Positions 1-8,122 of a DNA stretch of 35,545 bases are shown one piece after another. The number at the start of each line of letters is the position of its first letter. Positions within the stretch are counted from its first letter, which is position 1. The notes under the pieces were generated by a model. That model made no database searches and had not been told where the DNA came from. It was given only the letters and a program-made list of their open reading frames with translations. A program made the position numbers and the translations under genes. The stretch lies in contig NZ_ARZY01000047.1 of assembly GCF_000568405.1 (NCBI RefSeq), forward strand, positions 1 through 35,545, read 5' to 3'. The DNA is from Catenovulum agarivorans DS-2 (GTDB taxonomy: Bacteria; Pseudomonadota; Gammaproteobacteria; Enterobacterales; Alteromonadaceae).

Positions 1-228
1 TTTCGCAGCGATTTCAACACTTCAGGGACACAGCATCCCCTATGGCCTACATTATTCTCTGTCTACGCTTCGCATTGCTTGTTCAATTATTTGTGGCCGC
101 ACCACGGGAGAATCTTCGATAATCCATAACCTCCGCACAACACGCAAGACTCGATACTGGTGGTTGGCTAGACCTTACCAGACAGGGACTTTCACCCTGT
201 AAGATGCGCCAAGCTTCGCTTGTCGCAC
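1..228 (-). mobile_element. Probable 5' end of a group II intron, running off the left edge
   Basis: Read on the minus strand from 228, the sequence opens with GTGCG, the consensus 5' end of group II introns. It then folds into compact stems: TGCG pairs with CGCA around an AAGC-GAA-GCTT hairpin, followed by ACAGGG-TGAAAG-TCCCTGT. The GGGTGAAAGTCCC hairpin is typical of domain I of bacterial group II introns. The junction lies inside the right-hand core of an attC-like site (GTTA then GTGCG), which fits the known preference of some group IIC introns for attC sites. The reverse transcriptase/maturase ORF would lie beyond the left edge, so neither the 3' end nor a protein can be seen. The call rests on motifs and folding by eye. 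It could instead be the structured start of another integron cassette. Confidence 0.5.
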
Positions 229-342
229 TAACGGCCCGCATAACGGGCAAAAATACGTAGGCTATAATACAGAGCGAAGCGAAGGGAGCCTACGTGTTTT
301 TGTCCCAGCGAGCTTGCGAGCGAGTTTATGCGATTGTTAGGT
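226..342 (-). other. attC-like integron recombination site (long, VCR-like)
   Basis: On the minus strand the site begins with ACCTAAC (336-342), a perfect RYYYAAC core, 6 bp after the stop codon of the cassette ORF. It ends with GTTA at 229-232, where the expected GTTRRRY core is interrupted by the intron-like GTGCG. Between them lies an imperfect palindrome about 117 bp long: CGCATAA pairs with TTATGCG, GGGCAAAAA with TTTTTGTCCC, and ACGTAGGCT with AGCCTACGT. Core sites at the ends of a mismatched long hairpin are the defining layout of attC sites. The length is in the upper range of known sites. Confidence 0.6.
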
Positions 343-348
343 GCGTGC

Positions 349-684
349 TTACCATGAAATATCGTATTTTGTACCGTAGGAGTTGATGTGGTCCCTAGCG
401 GCGAAATAAGTACTAAATGTAGGCGATTTACTTTTACGCTCCTGTCCTTCAAATTGCCAGAAATAAATAAAGCCTTCATCACTTATGGAGTAATCGATGT
501 AATCTAGATTATAAGGGTGAATCGTCACTTCTATTTCTGGTAAATCAAAGGATGTGTAATCGTATTTTTGCTTGAGCAATTTGGCACTGAATGGAATTTG
601 ATCATCGTAAAACCAAACGCCAGAGGCCAAAATTTCCTCTGAAAGAAGCGTTGGTTCCCATTCCGAAGTAAACCTATTTTTCAC
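349..684 (-). CDS. Integron cassette ORF, unknown protein (111 aa)
   Basis: This small soluble-looking protein has no family I recognise. It is acidic and aromatic-rich in the middle (several Y, F, W and D residues) and has no signal peptide or membrane segment. The GTG start at 684 is chosen because it follows an AGG at about 7 nt within GTTAGGTGC, the usual start of an integron cassette. A longer reading from GTG 708 would begin inside the attC hairpin and is less likely. The stop is 6 bp from the attC core at the other end, so the ORF fills the unit between two attC-like sites, as expected for a single-gene cassette. There is no promoter of its own; cassettes usually depend on an upstream one. 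Confidence 0.55.
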   Translation of the reverse strand: MKNRFTSEWEPTLLSEEILASGVWFYDDQIPFSAKLLKQKYDYTSFDLPEIEVTIHPYNLDYIDYSISDEGFIYFWQFEGQERKSKSPTFSTYFAARDHINSYGTKYDISW

Positions 685-690
685 CAAAGC

Positions 691-748
691 ACCTAACGCC
701 AATAGCACGGGCGCCGCTTGCGGCGTCCCGTGGCTATATTTGTTACGG
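691..748 (-). other. attC-like integron recombination site (short)
   Basis: On the minus strand this 58-bp element ends in GTTAGGT (691-697), a perfect GTTRRRY core, and starts with CCGTAAC (742-748), an imperfect RYYYAAC core. Its centre, 701-739, is a strong hairpin in which AGCACGGGCGCCGC pairs with GGCGTCCCGTGGCT around a short TTGC loop. Size, core positions and direction match a normal attC site preceding the cassette ORF at 349-684. Confidence 0.6.
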
Positions 749-802
749 CTGCAACCGTTTGAACCTGCTACAACGATAGTAGCGGAGCGTTGAGCGCAGC
801 CG
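746..802. repeat. Imperfect palindrome beside the attC site
   Basis: CGGCTGC (746-752) pairs with GCAGCCG (796-802), and an inner CTGCTAC pairs with GTAGCGG. It directly abuts the short attC-like site and may be a decayed further attC, but no intact GTTRRRY core is visible. Confidence 0.35.
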
Positions 803-805
803 ATA

Positions 806-1335
806 GTTAATTATTACAGGCTAAGGATGCCACACCATTACAGCATGGGGAATACCCTGCCACCTTTGGCCCACCAAAACGACTGCGAGAATTTTGATTA
901 CAGAGATACAGCCCGCCAGATGTTTTGTTTTTATCTAAACGCGGCCTTTCAGCACTGCGCTTAAAGTAAATCATTATTGGCCACCTAAATTGGCACCTTT
1001 AAAATTGGGCACAGCTTATGAATGCCAGTTAATTTACGCTATGAAATACTTTTCCAGAACTTGCACCGTAACAATTTATACATGCGCGATTTGCGCATTT
1101 TTCTACCCAACCTGCGCGCATATTTCTACTTGCTGTATTTTTAACAAATTCCCTAACACTTTGCCAGATATATTATTTCTTTAGCAACATAAATTATTTT
1201 CAGGAGAAACATACGCAAATTGCTCATTTTCTTGAATCTGAGAGAAAGCGCATTACACTGTATAAATAAACATATTCAAGGAAAGAAATTAAATGAAAAC
1301 TAGATCGCCTTTTTAAATAGCATTGCCACAAGCGT
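806..1335. other. Stretch without a recognisable gene
   Basis: The longest reading here is a 64-residue cysteine-rich frame at 990-1184 with no ribosome binding site and no family resemblance; I do not take it as a gene. The base composition is AT-rich and there is no tRNA, terminator or clear promoter. It separates the integron-like unit from the DUF6445 remnant. Confidence 0.4.
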
Positions 1336-1385
1336 AGGTAGATTGATTGTTTGGATTCACTTCGTTCGACCCAACCTACATTGGC
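1336..1385 (-). repeat. REP-like interspersed repeat
   Basis: On the minus strand the segment reads TGTAGGTTGGGTCGAACGAA followed by GTGAATCCAA and ends near CTACCTACGC. GTAGGTTGGG...GAACGAAGTGAA...CCAA is a widespread intergenic repeat in gammaproteobacterial genomes, as I recall. The ends form a short palindrome (GTAGGT/ACCTAC). Confidence 0.45.
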
Positions 1386-1416
1386 GTTACCCATCCATTG
1401 TTTGCCCCTTTGTACT

Positions 1417-1806
1417 TTAAAACGCTGCAAATATATTTGCAGTCAATCGACCACTTTTTGGCTGTGTCGATAAATCTTTTGTTTCGTCAATTAAACCTGA
1501 GTGTAACAATGTTCCGGGATAAACCACTAGCCGGTTTGATTTGTAGGCAATTGAGCCAAGTAGTTCGTATTCATCTGTACTGCTATTTATATATTGTTTT
1601 TCTGCCCTACCCCATGCGACGGCTTGGTCTTGCTGCACAGCTTGATAGTGTGCAAAGTTGTGTTGCTGAATATTTTCATAACCTGTTGGTTTGTGCCGAA
1701 AGAATCCAGTGCCAGAATAATCACCTTGGTTAAGGTAGTGCATAATGGCAAATTGCTTTGGGTTAAGTGCATCAAAGTGGGGTATACATTGCCCAGCGTT
1801 AAACAT
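1417..1806 (-). pseudogene. DUF6445-family protein, N-terminally truncated remnant (129 aa)
   Basis: The frame matches the C-terminal part of the DUF6445 family (2OG-oxygenase-like fold, function unknown). Visible family blocks are CIPHFD, GTGFFRH.PTGYE, NRLVVYPG.LLHSG and the terminal GRLTANIF. Full-length members are roughly 220-250 residues as I recall, so about 100 N-terminal residues are missing. Upstream the same frame reads only a few codons (IKTDRS) before a stop, and no ribosome binding site precedes the first ATG. In marine Alteromonadales this family often sits next to TonB-dependent receptor and tryptophan halogenase genes; neither neighbour is here. I read it as decayed. A short functional protein cannot be excluded. 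Confidence 0.6.
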
Positions 1807-2137
1807 TGAGCGATCGGTTTTAATTTAAATTTTGTTTTTTGTGTGTTTTTCACGATGAAGCTCCAACCCTTAGTGTTATCATTAAACATACTCGCAACAT
1901 AAATTTAACTGCAAGTTTCTTTCCATTCTTCCTAACGCCGCCTTGTTCCTTTAATTAAAACGTTCTGGTTAAAAGTAGAACCTTACACATCAAAATAAAC
2001 TTGCTCTGCGACCTTTTGAAAATAGAATAAATTCTTTTATAATCAGTTAAATACAAAAGACCACCGGTCACTTAAACCAATTAACCTGTATATTGACAAT
2101 GGATGACTTGTTTTTAAGCAGGGGTAAAACAGCGGGT
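1807..2137. other. Stretch without a recognisable gene
   Basis: AT-rich sequence between the DUF6445 remnant and the fbp terminator. Overlapping short frames (up to 100 codons on the minus strand at 1587-1889) show no family features and partly shadow the remnant. I see no gene, RNA or repeat in it. Confidence 0.4.
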
Positions 2138-2177
2138 AAAAAAAACGGCAAGTGAGCGCAAACTCCCACTTACCGTT
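2138..2177 (-). terminator. Rho-independent terminator after fbp
   Basis: Read on the minus strand, AACGGTAAGTG pairs with CACTTGCCGTT across a 12-nt loop with a single internal mismatch. It is followed directly by a run of eight T. It lies about 30 bp past the fbp stop. Confidence 0.85.
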
Positions 2178-2205
2178 GTTAGTTTTCAGCCTAACTAAAA
2201 GCTTA

Positions 2206-3168
2206 TTAACTATTTAGATAGGCATCGACTTCGTTAGCAGCACCACATACCACAGCAACACGCTGGTGTAGTGAAGTTGGCTGAATATCTAGTATACGTT
2301 GGTTATTTGCAACAGCTTTACCACCCGCATTTTCAACTAACATTGCCATTGGGTTTGCTTCGTATAACAAACGTAACTTGGCTGGCTGTTGTGGATTTTT
2401 GCTATCTTCTGGGTATAAGAAAATACCACCACGCTGCAATACTCGGTGTACATCACCAACCATAGCGCCATTCCAACGCATATTGTATCGCTTACCACGC
2501 GGGCCAGTTTCACCTGCAAGTAAGTTGGCAATGTAGTTTTGTGTATTAGCACCCCAAAACCTTTGATTTGCCATGTTGATTGAAAATTCTGATGCGTCAG
2601 GGTTAATTTGCATTTGTTCTTGGGTTAACAAATAGCTGCCGTTTGTGCGATCTAACGTATATAACCGTGTTGGCCCACCCGTGGTTAATGCCATCATAGT
2701 CGACGGACCATATAACACGTAGCCTGCCGCAAGTTGAGCAGACCCTGGCTGTGCAAATTGCAATGGTGAATCAGCAGGCACATCATCACGCGCAGCGTAT
2801 ATAGTAAATATAGTGCCAATTTGGCCATTGATATCAATGTTAGACGAACCATCTAATGGGTCAAATGCAACTATATATGCAGCGCCTTCTTTGCCAGCAA
2901 CAACATTGTCTTCTTCTTCTGAAGCAATTGAGCGCACATCAGGCGAATTAAGCAGCATATCTTTGAGAAGTTGGTTTGAAAGAATATCCAGCTTCTTCTG
3001 CGTTTCACCTTGAATATTCTCATCCAAGGTAGAGCCAAGTACACCAGAAAGTGCACCTTGGCTAACTCGAAACGAAATTTCTTTACTTGCAGCCAATATG
3101 GTTCTTAACACCATAATCAGCTCAAGTGGCACTCCATCTGCTCTTAGTGCAGGAATTAATCTTTTCAT
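2206..3168 (-). CDS. fbp: Fructose-1,6-bisphosphatase class 1
   Basis: Hydrolyses fructose-1,6-bisphosphate to fructose-6-phosphate in the cytoplasm, the committed step of gluconeogenesis. The 320-residue protein shows the class 1 metal/substrate motif [10 protein letters not shown] near residue 105, a C-terminal block [17 protein letters not shown] around 270, and an ISDIQP-like tail. Length is close to the usual 330. The ATG has GGAG 7 nt upstream. It sits 10 bp downstream of fba, so the two form one operon that ends at a strong terminator. Placed beside uronate genes, it would turn triose and pentose products back into hexose phosphate. Identity is secure; the link to uronate catabolism is inferred. 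Confidence 0.95.
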   Translation of the reverse strand: MKRLIPALRADGVPLELIMVLRTILAASKEISFRVSQGALSGVLGSTLDENIQGETQKKLDILSNQLLKDMLLNSPDVRSIASEEEDNVVAGKEGAAYIVAFDPLDGSSNIDINGQIGTIFTIYAARDDVPADSPLQFAQPGSAQLAAGYVLYGPSTMMALTTGGPTRLYTLDRTNGSYLLTQEQMQINPDASEFSINMANQRFWGANTQNYIANLLAGETGPRGKRYNMRWNGAMVGDVHRVLQRGGIFLYPEDSKNPQQPAKLRLLYEANPMAMLVENAGGKAVANNQRILDIQPTSLHQRVAVVCGAANEVDAYLNS

Positions 3169-3178
3169 TGCTTGCTCC

Positions 3179-4267
3179 CTATACGTATCGATTTACGCAA
3201 TTGAGTTCTGCAAAAGATTGCTCAAGGCGTTTAACCATAGACTCTTCCGCCAAACGTAACCAAACGCGCGGGTCATAATACTTTTTATTTGGCTTATCAT
3301 CGCCGTCTGGATTACCGATTTGTGTTTGCAAGTAATCCTCTTTCGCTTGGTAGTATTGTTTAATACCATCCCAAGTAGCCCATTGTGTATCAGTGTCGAT
3401 ATTCATTTTAATGACACCGTATGCAATGGCCTCATTAATTTCTGCAGCTGACGAGCCTGAACCACCATGAAAAACAAAATCTAAGCTGTTGTGCTCTAAA
3501 GAGAACTGCTTTGAAACGTATTCTTGCGAGTTTTTCAATATAACCGGGGTTAATTTAACATTACCTGGCTTGTACACACCATGCACATTACCAAACGACG
3601 CTGCTATGGTGAAATTAGGGCTAATTTTACTCAACTGCTCATAAGCATATGCAACGTCTTCAGGCTGGGTATATAAAGCTGAGCTGTCTATTCCTGTGTT
3701 GTCGACGCCGTCTTCTTCACCGCCTGTGCAACCCAATTCAATTTCTAAACCCATATCCAATTTAGCTAATTTTGCTAGGTATTGAGCACATGTTTCTATA
3801 TTTTCTTCTAGCGGCTCTTCTGACAAATCAATCATATGTGAGCTAAACAGTGGCTTGCCTGTTTGCTGCACATGCTTTTCACTGGCTTCAATTAACCCGT
3901 CAATCCAAGGTAATAATTTTTTCGCTGCATGGTCAGTATGCAAAATAACCGGCACGCCATACAACTCAGCTACTGCGTGTATGTATTTAGCCGCTGCTAC
4001 CGCACCTTCCACCGCAGAACCCAATCCTTGATGTGTATCAAGTTTAAGGCCTTTACCAAGGAAAAAGCTTGCGCCACCGTTTGAAAGTTGAATAATAATT
4101 GGAGAGTTGACTTTACGCGCGGTTTCTAATGCCGCGTTTACCGAGTGACTCCCGACAACATTAACAGCAGGATATGCAAAATTGTTTGCTTTTGCATAGC
4201 TCAATAATGCTTGTACGTCGCTACCAGTAGCGACACCTGGTTTAACCATTTTGATTGTGTCTGACAT
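3179..4267 (-). CDS. fbaA: Class II fructose-bisphosphate aldolase
   Basis: Reversibly joins dihydroxyacetone phosphate and glyceraldehyde-3-phosphate into fructose-1,6-bisphosphate, using zinc. The protein closely follows the E. coli FbaA type: an N-terminal [30 protein letters not shown], the metal-site HTDHAAKK, and FHGGSGSS. The start is set at the ATG giving [11 protein letters not shown] (362 aa), which matches family N-termini. An ATG four codons upstream is possible but has no ribosome binding site. It leads the fba-fbp operon and lies downstream of the kdgK terminator, so it probably has its own promoter in 4280-4580. I could not identify that promoter with confidence. Confidence 0.95.
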   Translation of the reverse strand: MSDTIKMVKPGVATGSDVQALLSYAKANNFAYPAVNVVGSHSVNAALETARKVNSPIIIQLSNGGASFFLGKGLKLDTHQGLGSAVEGAVAAAKYIHAVAELYGVPVILHTDHAAKKLLPWIDGLIEASEKHVQQTGKPLFSSHMIDLSEEPLEENIETCAQYLAKLAKLDMGLEIELGCTGGEEDGVDNTGIDSSALYTQPEDVAYAYEQLSKISPNFTIAASFGNVHGVYKPGNVKLTPVILKNSQEYVSKQFSLEHNSLDFVFHGGSGSSAAEINEAIAYGVIKMNIDTDTQWATWDGIKQYYQAKEDYLQTQIGNPDGDDKPNKKYYDPRVWLRLAEESMVKRLEQSFAELNCVNRYV

Positions 4268-4279
4268 AATATTTACCAT

Positions 4280-4583
4280 TGAATATTGTTAACTGACTCA
4301 CCTGTCTGCTTTGAACTGTTAGAGGCATGCTCAATAACAGCTACCGCACCAAGCCGATCGACATTATAACGAGCAAACGCGGCTTTACTGTTTCGAATAT
4401 GAACATTTGCACCACAAAACGTCATAATAAAACATTTTAGTGCACATTCAGTCACAAAACAAAAAAAACTAAATAACCTCAACTCGCGACAACAAGTTAG
4501 CTAATATATTGAATTGACGATGAAAAATAGCCTCTAGAAAGCGAGTTGCTTACCCCGAGTTCAGGTTAAATAATTGAGAGAAG
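4280..4583. other. fba upstream region, no gene recognised
   Basis: A 69-codon frame on the minus strand (4273-4482) overlaps the fba start and resembles nothing I know. I do not call it. The region presumably carries the fba-fbp promoter. No copy of the TGGCCTTACCA operator word is present here. Confidence 0.4.
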
Positions 4584-4645
4584 AAAAACGTGAGATACAA
4601 GCCGACAGACAAACGGGGAGCAGGCTTTATAGGTATCTCACGTTT
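4584..4645 (-). terminator. Rho-independent terminator after kdgK
   Basis: On the minus strand AAACGTGAGATAC pairs with GTATCTCACGTTT at the ends of a long hairpin with an inner GCC/GGC pairing, followed by a T-rich tract. It begins just after the kdgK stop. Confidence 0.75.
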
Positions 4646-4653
4646 AAAAATGG

Positions 4654-5574
4654 TTAGGTATAATCTGCCAAATTGACATCCGCAGGCAGAATTGCACCTG
4701 GGAACTGTACTACCACACGCGCAACATCGCACGCATGTATTATTGATTGCTCTACCGAGTCACCTCGCAATCGAGCGGCCATATATGTACCGGCAAATGA
4801 GTCACCAGCAGCGGTTGCATCAACTTGTTTTGCTGCAGCTTTAAACGGCACGTGACAAGTACCAGTTTGAGCAAAACCAAACACACCCGCCTTACCCGAT
4901 TTAATTATTAACTCTTGGTACCCAAAAGGTTTTATGTAAGCTTCTATTTCTGCTGGTGAGTTATGACCATAAAGGGTCATATGGTCATCCAAACCTGGTA
5001 GTAAAATATCAGCTAATGCGTAACACTTGTCGAAATAGCTTTGCGCGTGTTGCTTATCTCGCCATAGCCGCGCTCGATAATTTGGATCAAATGCGATGGT
5101 TAGCCCTTGTTCTTGCCAAGTTTGAATATATTGCAAAAACTTATTTTTATCTTGGTCAGATAAAATGGCGAGTGATATACCGCTAAAATAAATAACGCTA
5201 CCCGCTGCAAAAGCAAGATCTGTATGCGCATCTAACAAATCGATTATTTTGCTAGCAGCCGAACCTTTTCGCCAATAGGTAAAAAATCGTTCACCTGTAT
5301 TATCCGTGCTGATGCTATAAATACCAATGTTGGCGGTATCATGTCGCCAGCAGTATTGGCTTCCAACCCCGTGTTGTTTGCACTGCTCAACAAGCTGTTG
5401 GCTATAGTTATCATTGCCAACACCTGTCATAAATTCAACCGATTGCTGTTGGTTAAATCGCTTAGCGTATACCGCTGTGTTGAGCACATCACCTGCAAAA
5501 GATTTGTGCAATGAGGAAGCATCTTTTTCGCGAAGCTCCAACATGGCTTCACCAATTACAACTAATGCACTCAT
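4654..5574 (-). CDS. kdgK: 2-dehydro-3-deoxygluconokinase (PfkB family)
   Basis: Phosphorylates 2-keto-3-deoxygluconate (KDG) with ATP to KDPG, the common endpoint of pectin, alginate and unsaturated-uronate degradation. The 306-residue protein has the PfkB ribokinase layout: an N-terminal GEAMLEL strand, FAGDVLNTAVYAKR, a central FDPNYRARLW, and the C-terminal anion-hole/catalytic DATAAGDSFAGTYM. The AAGD variant with a following PGAI is shared with E. coli KdgK. It lies 18 bp downstream of the DUF4861 gene and ends at a terminator, closing a minus-strand group with gnd and the GH2 gene. It would take the product of KduD, encoded about 19 kb away. No KDPG aldolase (eda) is present in the window. 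Confidence 0.9.
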   Translation of the reverse strand: MSALVVIGEAMLELREKDASSLHKSFAGDVLNTAVYAKRFNQQQSVEFMTGVGNDNYSQQLVEQCKQHGVGSQYCWRHDTANIGIYSISTDNTGERFFTYWRKGSAASKIIDLLDAHTDLAFAAGSVIYFSGISLAILSDQDKNKFLQYIQTWQEQGLTIAFDPNYRARLWRDKQHAQSYFDKCYALADILLPGLDDHMTLYGHNSPAEIEAYIKPFGYQELIIKSGKAGVFGFAQTGTCHVPFKAAAKQVDATAAGDSFAGTYMAARLRGDSVEQSIIHACDVARVVVQFPGAILPADVNLADYT

Positions 5575-5592
5575 TTTTTACTCCATTTTAGT

Positions 5593-6507
5593 TTATTTCG
5601 CCCAAGCGTGATTATTTAAATACTGCTGCCATTGAGCAAAAGTAACGATTTCGTTAGCCTTTTCCCAACCATAACCCGCTCGATATTCTATTTGACCTTT
5701 GCTATCGGTTTCTAGAAGTATCAGCGCATGACCAGCGTCATAAACACCATTGCTTAAAATGGTTTTGAAAGACTTAATTTTTGCAGGATCTACAGCTACC
5801 GCGGTACCTAAACCGTAGCCATCCATCACTTCCCATGCTGCTAACCAGCCTTTAGCTTTATTGGTCGCCGTGGTTGCTTTTTCATCATGTGTGGTTACAC
5901 CAACAGTTACTGGTAAATTGGCTGCAGGTTGACCATCCACAAAGAAGGTTGATTTAACATTAAACATGCGATCGCCAAGTTCGATAGTGATCAGTTTTTC
6001 TTCTTGGTAAGTTTTACCCTGAATCTCACGTTCGTAATACAGTTTAAAACTGGTTTTAGCCGTTGACTGTTCGACCATTTCCCAACGAACCCAAGTTTCT
6101 AACGATTCTCTTTGATCATTGATCCATAATGAGGTGCCACCGCAACCAGCACTAGAGCCAACATGGTAGTTATCTAAACCTTCTCCGTGATCTTCATGGT
6201 AGCTTTGCCCCTTTTCAAAGTGCGCCTTGTACCACTTGTTTACAATTGGGTAGTTAACGCGCTTTAACCAACAGTCAACACCTGAGTTTTCAGCCCCACT
6301 ACGCGCAGCTGGGCCATATGCTCGAAAGGCAACTAAATCATTTTCCCACGCAAAATCATCTTTACGTTCTGGAACATAACGCGCAAATGTCGTTCTATTT
6401 TCTAGCTGTGACTCTACAGCTTTTGTTGAATGATTCTCTTCGCTGGTTGTAGTACAACCCAGTAGCAAAGACGCAACCAATGCACTTAATACGCCTGTTC
6501 GAAACAT
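5593..6507 (-). CDS. DUF4861 family lipoprotein
   Basis: A 304-residue secreted lipoprotein. Residues 1-18 form a signal peptide ending in the lipobox LLGC, with the cysteine at 18. The body shows blocks I associate with DUF4861: YVPERKDDFAWEND, AFRAYGPA, a GVDCWLKRVNYPIVNKWY segment, SYHEDHGEGLD, and VGSSAGCGG. Members are common in gut and marine polysaccharide utilisation loci, often near uronate genes. I do not know an established activity and assign none. It lies 44 bp downstream of gnd and 18 bp upstream of kdgK in the same direction, so co-transcription is likely. The histidine, aspartate and cysteine clusters near residues 110-140 are candidates for an active site. Confidence 0.85.
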   Translation of the reverse strand: MFRTGVLSALVASLLLGCTTTSEENHSTKAVESQLENRTTFARYVPERKDDFAWENDLVAFRAYGPAARSGAENSGVDCWLKRVNYPIVNKWYKAHFEKGQSYHEDHGEGLDNYHVGSSAGCGGTSLWINDQRESLETWVRWEMVEQSTAKTSFKLYYEREIQGKTYQEEKLITIELGDRMFNVKSTFFVDGQPAANLPVTVGVTTHDEKATTATNKAKGWLAAWEVMDGYGLGTAVAVDPAKIKSFKTILSNGVYDAGHALILLETDSKGQIEYRAGYGWEKANEIVTFAQWQQYLNNHAWAK

Positions 6508-6551
6508 ATTAGCCTCTCCGTTATTTGTCTGTTATGAGTTAGATAAAAGAT

Positions 6552-8021
6552 TTATACATCATAGGTTGTTGATGCTGTGTCCCCACCACGACCTGTCCAG
6601 TTAGTGTGGAAAAATTCCCCGCGTGGTGTATCAATACGCTCGTAAGTGTGCGCACCAAAAAAGTCTCGCTGTGCTTGCAATAAATTTGCAGGCAAACGTT
6701 CTGTCCTGAATCCATCAAAATACGTTAATGCTGCGCTTAAGCATGGCACAGCTAAACCGTTTGCGATAGCTTGACCAACTACATTTCTCCAGCCTGTTTG
6801 CGCGTCTGTCACTGTTTTGCAGAAATAGTCGTCTAACAATAGGTTGTTTAAATCTGGGTTGGTATCAAACGCTGCCTTAATGTTACCCAAGAATGCTGAT
6901 CGAATGATACAACCGCCTCGCCACATTAGCGCGATGCCACCATAGTTTAGTTGCCAATCAAATTCTTTTGCAGCTTCTTTCATAAGCTCGTAACCTTGGG
7001 CATACGATACAATTTTTGACGCGAGCAAGGCTTGGCGTAAGTCTTCAATAAATGCAGCTTTGTCGCCGCTGAAGGCAATTTGTGGGCCATTAATTTTTTT
7101 AGCTGCTTCAACACGTTGTGCTTTTTGGGCAGAAATGCAGCGTGCAAACACAGATTCAGCAATCAAAGTTAATGGCACACCAAGATCTAGTGCGGTAACA
7201 CCCGTCCATTTACCAGTACCTTTTTGCCCAGCTGTATCTAAAATTTTCTCAACGAGAGGCTCACCATTCTCATCTTTGTATGCAAAAATATCGCGGGTAA
7301 TTTCAACTAAATAACTATCTAATTCAGTTTCATTCCATTGTGCAAATACTTGGTGTATTTCATCTGCATCCATACCCAATAGATTCTTCATCAGGTAGTA
7401 AGCTTCACAAATTAATTGCATATCACCATATTCAATGCCGTTGTGCACCATTTTCACAAAGTGGCCAGCACCTTCGTCACCTACCCAATCACAACATGGT
7501 ATGGTTAATTCGCCGTTATCATCGGCTACTTTTGCCGAGATAGACTGGAAAATATCTTTAACTGCTGGCCATGCGTCTTTTGCACCACCAGGCATAATCG
7601 ATGGACCTTTTAATGCGCCTTCCTCGCCACCTGATACACCAGAACCAACAAACAAAATACCTTTTTCAGCTAACGCGCGGACACGGCGGTTTGTATCTGG
7701 GTAATGTGTGTTGCCACCATCAATAATGATATCGCCTTTGTCTAGGTGTGGTACAAGCTGTTCAATAAAGTCATCTACTGGCTGGCCTGCTTTTACCATT
7801 AGCATAATTTTTCTAGGGCTTTCTAAAGAGGCGACTAGCTCTTCAATATCGCGAGCGCCACGGATGTTTTTGCCTTCAGCTCGCCCAGTTAAAAACTTTT
7901 CAACTTTTTCATAACTGCGGTTATACGCGGTAACAGTGAAGCCTTTTGACTCCATATTCAAAATTAGGTTTTCACCCATTACAGCCAAACCAACTAGGCC
8001 AATATCTGATTTATCTTTCAT
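6552..8021 (-). CDS. gnd: 6-phosphogluconate dehydrogenase, decarboxylating
   Basis: Oxidises and decarboxylates 6-phosphogluconate to ribulose-5-phosphate with NADP(+), the last oxidative pentose phosphate step. The 489-residue protein has the Rossmann motif GLVGLAVMGENL at the N-terminus, the GVSGGEEGA loop near 130, KMVHNGIEYGDMQLI around 190, and the C-terminal RTE...QAQRDFFGAHTYER block. Length matches the long, dimeric type. No glucose-6-phosphate dehydrogenase or cytosolic lactonase lies nearby, so its substrate here would not have to come from glucose. The gluconokinase at 19.4 kb can supply it. It follows the GH2 gene by about 100 bp in the same direction and precedes the DUF4861 gene. 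Confidence 0.95.
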   Translation of the reverse strand: MKDKSDIGLVGLAVMGENLILNMESKGFTVTAYNRSYEKVEKFLTGRAEGKNIRGARDIEELVASLESPRKIMLMVKAGQPVDDFIEQLVPHLDKGDIIIDGGNTHYPDTNRRVRALAEKGILFVGSGVSGGEEGALKGPSIMPGGAKDAWPAVKDIFQSISAKVADDNGELTIPCCDWVGDEGAGHFVKMVHNGIEYGDMQLICEAYYLMKNLLGMDADEIHQVFAQWNETELDSYLVEITRDIFAYKDENGEPLVEKILDTAGQKGTGKWTGVTALDLGVPLTLIAESVFARCISAQKAQRVEAAKKINGPQIAFSGDKAAFIEDLRQALLASKIVSYAQGYELMKEAAKEFDWQLNYGGIALMWRGGCIIRSAFLGNIKAAFDTNPDLNNLLLDDYFCKTVTDAQTGWRNVVGQAIANGLAVPCLSAALTYFDGFRTERLPANLLQAQRDFFGAHTYERIDTPRGEFFHTNWTGRGGDTASTTYDV

Positions 8022-8122
8022 ACCAAAAATCCTACTTTACAAGCTCTGATCTGAGCGATTTTGACACAACTTGACCAAACAAACAATCTATTTGATTGGC
8101 CATAGTTAAAATTTAATTGCTG

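Noticed and set aside
164-174. ACCTTACCA near the left end, similar to the shared operator word
   Set aside because: It lacks the TGG half and lies inside the intron-like structured region, so it is probably a chance match.
228-482. 84-codon minus-strand frame across the attC-like site
   Set aside because: It runs through the attC hairpin and overlaps the better cassette frame at 349-684.
990-1184. 64-codon cysteine-rich plus-strand frame
   Set aside because: No ribosome binding site or family; composition looks like random AT-rich sequence.
1587-1889. 100-codon minus-strand frame as the missing N-terminus of the DUF6445 gene
   Set aside because: Its translation does not resemble the N-terminal half of that family as I remember it, so a simple one-base frameshift does not restore the gene.
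4273-4482. 69-codon minus-strand frame overlapping the fba start
   Set aside because: No ribosome binding site, no recognisable family, and it overlaps the translated start of fba.
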